DNA from: Candidatus Saccharimonadota bacterium
GTDB lineage: Bacteria; Patescibacteriota; Saccharimonadia; Saccharimonadales; Saccharimonadaceae
Reading direction: 5' to 3'
DNA: 36,021 nt
Assembly: GCA_017513905.1 (NCBI GenBank)
Contig: JAFWMR010000011.1
Span: 1 to 36,021 of the forward strand
Below the pieces are notes generated by a model that was not told where the DNA came from, did no database searches, and saw nothing but the letters and a program-made list of their open reading frames with translations. The stretch's first letter is position 1. Every line of letters begins with the position of its first letter. Shown here piece by piece: positions 30,593 to 36,021 of this stretch. The translations under genes and the position numbers were made by a program.

Positions 30593-31552
30593 ATGGATAT
30601 TGTACTACAGGTACTGTTACTTATTGTGGGGTTCGTATTACTTATCAAAGGTGCTGACTACTTCGTTGATGGCGCCGCATCTACGGCTGAGAATTTTAAA
30701 GTCTCTAAGACGCTTGTTGGTCTTACGATTATTGCCTTTGGTACTTCTGCCCCAGAATTAGCTGTCTCCATTAAGGCTCTAGCTTCTGGATCAACAGAGA
30801 TGGTTCTGGGCAACGTGATCGGTTCAAACGTGCTTAATATTCTTTTGATTTTAGGTCTAGCGGCCCTTATTCGCCCGTTATCCATCCGCAAGGAGACAAT
30901 TCGAAAGGAAATTCCGATATGTATTTTGATATCTTCTCTGTTGGTTGTTTTATTTTTAGACGTACAACTCAATTCTGCAGATGTTAATCAAATAACTCGA
31001 TCAGATGGTATCGCCATCTTGTTATTCTTTGCGATTTTTCTTTATTACCTTATATCTCTCGCGGTACATTCACGCGATAAAAATAAACGAGAAAAACCAA
31101 AATGGAAACTCGGACTATCTTTATTGTTTACCGCCATAGGTCTCGCCGGTATCGTTGTGGGCTCAAACTTCGTTGTGGATTCTGCTTCGTTCCTTGCTTC
31201 TGCTATCGGCGTGTCCGAACGCGTAATTGCTCTAACCGTAATAGCACTCGGCACTTCACTTCCTGAACTAGTTACTACCGTGGTTGCGGCGAGAAAAGGT
31301 GAAACCGAGCTAGTGCTCGGGAATATCTTAGGATCAAATATTTTTAACATCTGCGTTGTACTCGGCATACCAGTAGCTATATTTGGCGCAGTTACATCTG
31401 ACGGATTCTCTGTTATAGATCTGATTGCCCTTGTTGGTTCCGCTGCGCTCCTGTTTATCTTTTCTATTACGAATCACAAGGTCAATCGTGTCGAAGGTGG
31501 ATTAATGCTGCTCATGTTCGCCACTTACTATACACTTGTTTTTGTCTCGTAA
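30593..31552 (+). CDS. Na+/Ca2+ exchanger-type antiporter (CaCA family, YrbG-like)
   Basis: A 319-residue membrane protein with about ten hydrophobic helices arranged as two inverted halves. Each half has the alpha-repeat signature: AFGTSAPELAVS (49-60) and ALGTSLPELVTT in the second half, with GNVIGSNVLNI and GNILGSNIFNI following. These Glu and Asn residues bind Ca2+ and Na+. It should export Ca2+ against Na+ or H+. The start at 30593 is supported by the -10 box. It is a single-gene unit next to tRNA genes. Confidence 0.93.
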   Translation: MDIVLQVLLLIVGFVLLIKGADYFVDGAASTAENFKVSKTLVGLTIIAFGTSAPELAVSIKALASGSTEMVLGNVIGSNVLNILLILGLAALIRPLSIRKETIRKEIPICILISSLLVVLFLDVQLNSADVNQITRSDGIAILLFFAIFLYYLISLAVHSRDKNKREKPKWKLGLSLLFTAIGLAGIVVGSNFVVDSASFLASAIGVSERVIALTVIALGTSLPELVTTVVAARKGETELVLGNILGSNIFNICVVLGIPVAIFGAVTSDGFSVIDLIALVGSAALLFIFSITNHKVNRVEGGLMLLMFATYYTLVFVS

Positions 31553-31558
31553 ATTATA

Positions 31559-31564
31559 TATAAT
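31559..31564 (+). promoter_or_regulatory. -10 box of tRNA-Gly
   Basis: TATAAT nine bases before the tRNA start; it lies just past the stop of the exchanger gene. Confidence 0.6.
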
Positions 31565-31573
31565 TAGTCTTGC

Positions 31574-31648
31574 CGCGGGTATAGTACAGTGGTTAGTATG
31601 CAAGTTTTCCAAACTTGAGATGAGAGTTCGATTCTCTCTACCCGCACC
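31574..31648 (+). tRNA. tRNA-Gly (TCC), CCA encoded
   Basis: Acceptor stem GCGGGTA / TACCCGC, anticodon stem CAAGT / ACTTG with loop TTTCCAA giving anticodon TCC, T-arm GAGAG-TTCGATT-CTCTC, encoded CCA. All stems pair well. Confidence 0.95.
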
Positions 31649-31650
31649 AT

Positions 31651-31678
31651 TAAAGGATGTCGATTTGGCATCCTTCTT
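31651..31678 (+). terminator. Terminator of tRNA-Gly
   Basis: AAGGATG pairs with CATCCTT around nine bases, followed by a T-rich run. Confidence 0.75.
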
Positions 31679-31691
31679 CCGTTTTTGGGGG

Positions 31692-31718
31692 CCCCTGGTT
31701 TACAGGGGTCTTTCTTTA
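31692..31718 (+). terminator. Second terminator-like hairpin after tRNA-Gly
   Basis: CCCCTG pairs with CAGGGG around five bases, followed by TCTTTCTTT. It backs up the hairpin at 31651. Confidence 0.6.
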
Positions 31719-31722
31719 TTTC

Positions 31723-32198
31723 TGCACCAATTCGGCATTTTTGGCTTCAAAATGAACGTGTGATTTTATTTTCCATCCAGCAGGGATGCAGAATCGAACG
31801 AGAAAAAACTGGTGCAAAATGTTCAGAAAAATCGTCACTTTCTGGTGCATCTTAAACGGCAAGTCCAGAATCGTGTAGAATGGCCCTTCAGGATATAATA
31901 GGATTAAGTAAACTATAAATCGGATTTTATCATGTTTGCAAAAACTCAAAATATCGAAACTTTCATCAAGGCAATGTCGAGCCATATATATCATAACGTC
32001 GAATCATTTCCTTCACCTCATTGTATTATTCGACGCTATCGAGAAAATTCCTTTTGGCTTTTGCATCTTTTCTCGCTTTTGTTCAGCTATTATGAATTTA
32101 GAAACAGACTCTAATAAGCGTCATTATTATCATTACCCCGGAAAGGTTGAACAAACAAAGAAAACCAATCGTCAGGCGCGAATACTTTGGAACAACAG
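31723..32198. other. Stretch without a convincing gene
   Basis: About 475 bases with only short overlapping reading frames. A plus-strand frame ending at 32202 has a plausible hydrophilic C-terminal end (NKRHYYHYPGKVEQTKK), but its N-terminal part looks random and no ribosome site is present; it could be a remnant. A TATAAT at about 31894 has no evident gene behind it. I see no RNA gene or repeat. Confidence 0.5.
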
Positions 32199-33698
32199 CT
32201 AATCTGCAAGGCAACGCATAGCGTGACCAGTATACTTGTACCCAAAGTTTTGAGAATCACCAAACCACATTGCGCCTGCGTCTATATGCATAAAATGGTA
32301 TGTGTAAACGCTATATGAATATTGTGCGGTTGAAGTCCAGTATTCCGTAAAATTCCAATGTCTGAGCATTCCATCATAATACATACCAGCGCCGACATAG
32401 TTCATTGGTTCACCCATGAAAATCGCTTTCATTTCGCTGAGCGATGGAGATGAAGTTGTGTCTACGCGTTGCGCGCTCCCGTTTTCGCTTTCTGGTACTC
32501 CTAGAGCAATAGCTAATCTGCTGTAATCACCCAAAATAGAACTGTAGTAATTGCCCCCGGTCGGTAAATGCCACCCTTTAGGGCAAATGTCCCCAGATGC
32601 GTTTTCGTTGCTTAATGTCTCAGAAGTACCGTTTCCAGCTGTAGCCGTATACCAGTTGTAGTAGACGCCGTAGTCATCATAGGAATCCCCAAACGAATCG
32701 ACCGTTGTATCATCGATATCCTGATTGCTATACTTGATAGAATCGACATCAGAATTCCAACTGCCATTGTTCGTTGGGGCTGAGTTTATTGCCAACTTTG
32801 CTAAAAAGTCTTGAGTTGGATTATTTGTATTCTCTGCCGTGATATTTGCCTTAGACAAATCAAGCCTTAGATTTTTTGTTATCCAGCATTTACCATCAGC
32901 AAGCTTAGCGATAGGGTAAACAGTATTGTCGCGAGTATCGATTAAGCTTCCTTCATCACCAATAGACAAAGCACTGCAAATGTCAGAAGACATATCTTGC
33001 ATTGAGTAGTAACCATTAACTTTAGTTTTGTTCCTGCTTGCATAAGCTAAGCCAAGTGGAGTAGTATCTGGGGCTTCAGTACTCGGATGCACCAACATAA
33101 ACTTCACCTTCCCTTCATAAGTACCGGCAACTTGGCTAGGAGCAATATAGGCATTGAAGGTAGCAGTTAAGTTAGTACCGGTAGCTTGATCGGTGGCGGA
33201 GCCTAATGAAGCGATTTTGGTATAAGTATTAGGAATGTCGGAAGGTGAATCAAAGTGGTTTTCTATATTTGCAGTATAGTTTGCAGCATATTCTGTACTG
33301 TTAGCTATGGTCATATTCCAGTTAGATGTATTACCAGAAGTAGCAGTACCAGTCGGAATGAAGTGGGTTTGGCTGAGTGCATCACCATCTATCATACGTA
33401 GATTGTTATCGCCATAATTATCACCAGTTAAGCCTACAGCATATATAGCAAAACCTTCTGGGTCATTACAGACGGCTTTGAGATTAGCAGTACCGATTTC
33501 TTTATTAGTTCCTGGGTTAATAGTGTTAGTTAGATAAGTGTTTGCTGGAGTGAGAGAGCAAGCAGCTGGAACATTAATCGTAAGATCTACCGTAGCAGAT
33601 GTGTCTGCATTGGCTTTTGGAGCAGAAAGGATGGCTCCAGAAAGGAGAGTAAGAGCAAGAAGTGAACCTAAGGATTTATAACCAGTTTTGTTATGCAT
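32199..33698 (-). CDS. Secreted FISUMP-domain surface protein
   Basis: A 499-residue protein with a signal peptide (1-31, ending PKANA) and an N-terminal beta-rich region (about 33-205) with two cysteines (PAACSLTP and KAVCNDPEG), which may form a disulfide as in fimbrial domains. The C-terminal domain (about 245-499) is of the FISUMP type: WITKNLRLDL, GVYYNWYTATAG, GDICPKGWHLPTGG, TEYWTSTAQ and the closing GHAMRCLAD. No sorting signal or C-terminal membrane segment is visible. AAGGA is placed before the ATG. The gene starts 27 bases after the large DUF285 gene and is very likely in its operon. Function of FISUMP domains is not known; sugar or surface binding is presumed. Confidence 0.82.
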   Translation of the reverse strand: MHNKTGYKSLGSLLALTLLSGAILSAPKANADTSATVDLTINVPAACSLTPANTYLTNTINPGTNKEIGTANLKAVCNDPEGFAIYAVGLTGDNYGDNNLRMIDGDALSQTHFIPTGTATSGNTSNWNMTIANSTEYAANYTANIENHFDSPSDIPNTYTKIASLGSATDQATGTNLTATFNAYIAPSQVAGTYEGKVKFMLVHPSTEAPDTTPLGLAYASRNKTKVNGYYSMQDMSSDICSALSIGDEGSLIDTRDNTVYPIAKLADGKCWITKNLRLDLSKANITAENTNNPTQDFLAKLAINSAPTNNGSWNSDVDSIKYSNQDIDDTTVDSFGDSYDDYGVYYNWYTATAGNGTSETLSNENASGDICPKGWHLPTGGNYYSSILGDYSRLAIALGVPESENGSAQRVDTTSSPSLSEMKAIFMGEPMNYVGAGMYYDGMLRHWNFTEYWTSTAQYSYSVYTYHFMHIDAGAMWFGDSQNFGYKYTGHAMRCLAD

Positions 33699-33725
33699 GT
33701 TGAGTTCCTTTTTATCTTCTTGTTT

Positions 33726-36020
33726 TCATTGTGCTATTGTGAAGAATTTGCTATTATTCGGTACACCGTAAGCTGAAGTAGTTTTACCATACATACGAGA
33801 AGTTGTATTATTTATGCTCCCACCGTTAGTGGCTGGAATAGTGACAAGCCAAGCAGAAGCAGTAGCTTTAGTGCCAGCGCCATAGAACATGTATCCCATA
33901 TTCGTCACATTAGAAGTATTCCAACCAGATAAATTAAGGATGAAAGTAGTAGAACTGAATCCGGTTTCGGCGAACATATTACTCATATATGTTACGCTAG
34001 AAGTATCCCAATGAGAGAGGTCTAAAGAGAAAGTGGTGGCGTTGTAGCCGGCAGAGGCGAACATATTATTCATGTTCGTCACACTAGAAGTATTCCAGCG
34101 AGAAATGTCACCGATAGACCAGGTGGTGGCGTTGTAGCCGGCAGAGGCGAACATGTAACCCATATTCGTCACTTTAGAAGTATTCCAGGATGAGAGGCCG
34201 GTGAGGTTGAAGGTGATGGCAGAGTATCCGGCCGAGTTAAACATGCTACTCATGTTCGTCGCGCTAGAAGTGTTCCAGCGAGAAATGTCACCGATAGACC
34301 AGGTGGTGGCGCTGTAGCCGGCGAATGAGAACATGCTGGCCATGTTTGTTACTTTAGATGTGTCCCATGTTGATAGACCAACAAGGTTGAAGGTAGTGGC
34401 GCTGTAGCCGGCTTGAAGGAACATATAGCTCATGTTCGTCACTTTAGAGGTATCCCAATTAGATAGATCGAGGTTGAAGGTGGTAGTACTGCGACCGGCA
34501 TAGGAAAACATGTAGCTCATGTTCGTCGCGCTAGAAGTGTTCCAGCGAGAAATGTCACCGATAGACCAGGTGGTGGCGCTGCGGTCGGCGGAGAAGAACA
34601 TGTAACTCATGTTTGTCACGCTAGAGGTATTCCAGCGTGAGAGATCGCCGATAGACCAGGTGGTGGCGCTGTAGCCGGCTTGATGGAACATGTAGCTCAT
34701 GTTTATCACTTTAGAGGTATCCCATGTGGAGAGACCAACAAGGTTGAAGGTAGTGGCATAATATCCGGCGGAGTCGAACATGTTGTTCGCACTTGTTACA
34801 TTAGCGGTGTTCCAGTTAGAGAGATTGAGGTTGAAGGTGGTGGCGTTGTAGCCGGCAGAGGCGAACATATTACTCATGTTCGTCAAATTGGAGGTGTCCC
34901 AATGAGAGAGATCGAAAGAGAGAGTGGTGGCTTTGAAGCCGGCCTCATTGAACATATAGCTCATGTTCGTCACTTTAGAGGTATCCCAATGAGATAGATC
35001 GCCGATAGACCAGTTATTGGTAGTGTCGCTGTAACCGACTAGATGGAACATGTAGCTCATGTTTGTCACGTTGGAAGTATTAATATCGGAGAGGTCGGAG
35101 ATTTCTACAAGTTTTTGAAGCTTATCAAACATATAGCTAGAATCCGCATTAGCATAGATAGTCCTAGCTTCAGAATAATAGTACATAGTACTGGTAGTGT
35201 TATCAAAGTAGATGTAGACAGGAATAGAATAAGTATCATTAGTGATAGAAATAGTGTTAGCGGAAGAAGGAATGAAGTTGCTTGGAAGAGTATTTGAGCG
35301 ACTAAAGGCAGTGATTTTTATGTCATACGTAGAGAGTGATGCGTTCGTAGTGTTATTAGCAAGATTTTTGAGCTTCTTATTGACGTTTCTTCCAGTGTCT
35401 AGCATAGCCATAGCTTCTTTGTAAATTGCGTAGAGAGTAATGGTATCGCCGTAATCACCTTGGAGATTCGTTCGCGCTTCTTGTTCGTTCTCGTAAGCAG
35501 GAGTGGTAGCTTCATTATCCTCGCTCCAACCAAGGAAGACCTGGCCCGTGGGATTAATAGGAGTCTCGTAAGTGCCAGAGCCAATAATACGACGACCACA
35601 CTGAGTAGCGATATCGCCGATCTGGAGTTCGTTGCCGTTGGCGTCAAGAGCAGTGATGATGGCATAATAGCCATAGTAAGCAGTTGAATCGTTAGAATAG
35701 AAAGCGAAAGTAGCGGTGTCGCCTGGAATATCAAGGGTAACAGTAGTGGTAGTGTAGTCACCTCCCGTGTATTCCTGTAACTGACCGGCAGACATATTTA
35801 TTGTTACGTCCCCCGTGTATTCTCCTTCAAAGACATATAGCTTATCGATGTTGTTTTCCGTACCATAGCTAATGGTAGCACGCAGCTTACTGGCGCCTTC
35901 AATAGTGATAACATCTTTGGTGGCGAGGTTGTTGGCATAGTTACCGCTCCTGTTTCCGGCATCATCAATGTTGGCGGTATGAGAATAGCGTGGGGTGGTG
36001 CCAACAGTAACGTCTTCACA
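33726..36020 (-). CDS. Large BspA-like (DUF285) surface protein with CUB-like domain, N-terminus outside window
   Basis: The frame is open through the right edge, so the internal Met at 35795 is not the start; about 764 residues are visible. In order: a CUB-like beta domain (KDVITIEGASKLRATISYG ... YYGYYAIITALD), an InlB B-repeat-like segment (VFLGWSEDNE ... ITLYAIYKE), a connector, and 14 DUF285 units of about 25 residues with the pattern W(D/N)TSxVTNMSYMFxxAGYxATT (33800-35108). It ends TSAYGVPNNSKFFTIAQ, with no membrane segment or sorting motif. DUF285 repeats are found in BspA-like adhesins. The role is probably adhesion, with anchoring by an N-terminal element outside the window or by a partner. 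The FISUMP gene follows in the same operon. Confidence 0.85.
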   Translation of the reverse strand, partial: CEDVTVGTTPRYSHTANIDDAGNRSGNYANNLATKDVITIEGASKLRATISYGTENNIDKLYVFEGEYTGDVTINMSAGQLQEYTGGDYTTTTVTLDIPGDTATFAFYSNDSTAYYGYYAIITALDANGNELQIGDIATQCGRRIIGSGTYETPINPTGQVFLGWSEDNEATTPAYENEQEARTNLQGDYGDTITLYAIYKEAMAMLDTGRNVNKKLKNLANNTTNASLSTYDIKITAFSRSNTLPSNFIPSSANTISITNDTYSIPVYIYFDNTTSTMYYYSEARTIYANADSSYMFDKLQKLVEISDLSDINTSNVTNMSYMFHLVGYSDTTNNWSIGDLSHWDTSKVTNMSYMFNEAGFKATTLSFDLSHWDTSNLTNMSNMFASAGYNATTFNLNLSNWNTANVTSANNMFDSAGYYATTFNLVGLSTWDTSKVINMSYMFHQAGYSATTWSIGDLSRWNTSSVTNMSYMFFSADRSATTWSIGDISRWNTSSATNMSYMFSYAGRSTTTFNLDLSNWDTSKVTNMSYMFLQAGYSATTFNLVGLSTWDTSKVTNMASMFSFAGYSATTWSIGDISRWNTSSATNMSSMFNSAGYSAITFNLTGLSSWNTSKVTNMGYMFASAGYNATTWSIGDISRWNTSSVTNMNNMFASAGYNATTFSLDLSHWDTSSVTYMSNMFAETGFSSTTFILNLSGWNTSNVTNMGYMFYGAGTKATASAWLVTIPATNGGSINNTTSRMYGKTTSAYGVPNNSKFFTIAQ
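33800..35108 (-). repeat. DUF285 repeat array (14 units)
   Basis: Imperfect units of about 75-90 bases. The plus strand repeatedly reads GAACATGTAGCTCATGTT and GATAGACCAGGTGGTGGCG. Some units are almost identical in DNA (around 34095, 34270, 34540 and 34630), others differ at synonymous sites, so recent copying or gene conversion within the array is likely. Confidence 0.9.
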
Positions 36021-36021
36021 A

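Noticed and set aside
31932-32202. Short plus-strand frames of 60 and 88 codons
   Set aside because: They overlap one another, lack ribosome sites, and only the last 35 codons of one look protein-like; at most a remnant.
33800-35108. CRISPR-like look of repeated units
   Set aside because: The units are longer, imperfect and in frame with a DUF285 protein; there are no unique spacers.
1-36021. TGA recoding to glycine as in Gracilibacteria/Absconditabacteria
   Set aside because: TGA ends several well-bounded genes here (for example at 3286-3288 and 12291-12293), and no gene needs TGA read-through.

Overview
The window looks like chromosome from a small-genome, moderately AT-rich bacterium that displays many proteins on its surface. 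My best guess is a Candidatus Saccharibacteria (TM7/Patescibacteria) relative. The reasons are several secreted proteins ending in a PxTG-type sorting signal, BspA-like (DUF285) and FISUMP surface proteins, a type IV pilin-like protein, tiny intergenic gaps and many start codons placed almost directly after a -10 box. TGA is used as a normal stop codon. The assignment is inference: no rRNA or ribosomal protein gene is present to settle it.

Layout. 1-832: end of a beta-helix surface protein. 870-1258: near-empty region with a possible gene remnant. 1259-3288: CDF zinc-type exporter, a decayed small K/E-rich gene, and a thioredoxin-type glutathione peroxidase. 3283-8508: minus-strand surface cluster of two paralogous cohesin-like anchored proteins (one with a long Asp-Pro-Thr linker and APNTG signal) and a secreted leucine-rich-repeat protein ending in a dockerin. 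8663-10836: zinc ribbon protein, pilin-like protein, membrane-anchored protein. 10932-12487: Y-family DNA polymerase and a YolD-like partner. 12534-15966: two membrane proteins, a GC-richer orphan, and a PNTG surface protein. 16224-19196: VTC-domain, DUF4956 and calcium-type beta-helix operon. 19254-23076: MBL-fold hydrolase, then Cna-B/PNTG and DUF11/LPSTG surface proteins. 23291-26150: GC-richer orphan genes. 26324-28053: thioredoxin reductase and an SDR oxidoreductase. 28103-31552: orphan protein, metallophosphoesterase, tRNA-His, Na+/Ca2+ exchanger. 31574-36020: tRNA-Gly, an almost empty stretch, then a FISUMP protein and a large DUF285/CUB-like protein cut by the right edge.

The most interesting system is the LRR-dockerin gene, co-transcribed with one cohesin-like wall/membrane-anchored protein and followed by a second. 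If the weaker cohesin assignment is right, this is a compact non-cellulolytic docking system that would hold an LRR adhesin on the cell surface. A second theme is gene start architecture: housekeeping-type genes repeatedly have a -10 box 6-9 nt before ATG (leaderless or nearly so), while surface and orphan genes have long leaders and strong Shine-Dalgarno sites. A third is the set of GC-richer orphan units, three of which carry perfect TTGACA-17-TATAAT promoters. Glutathione peroxidase and thioredoxin reductase in the same window fit a thioredoxin-fed peroxide defence.
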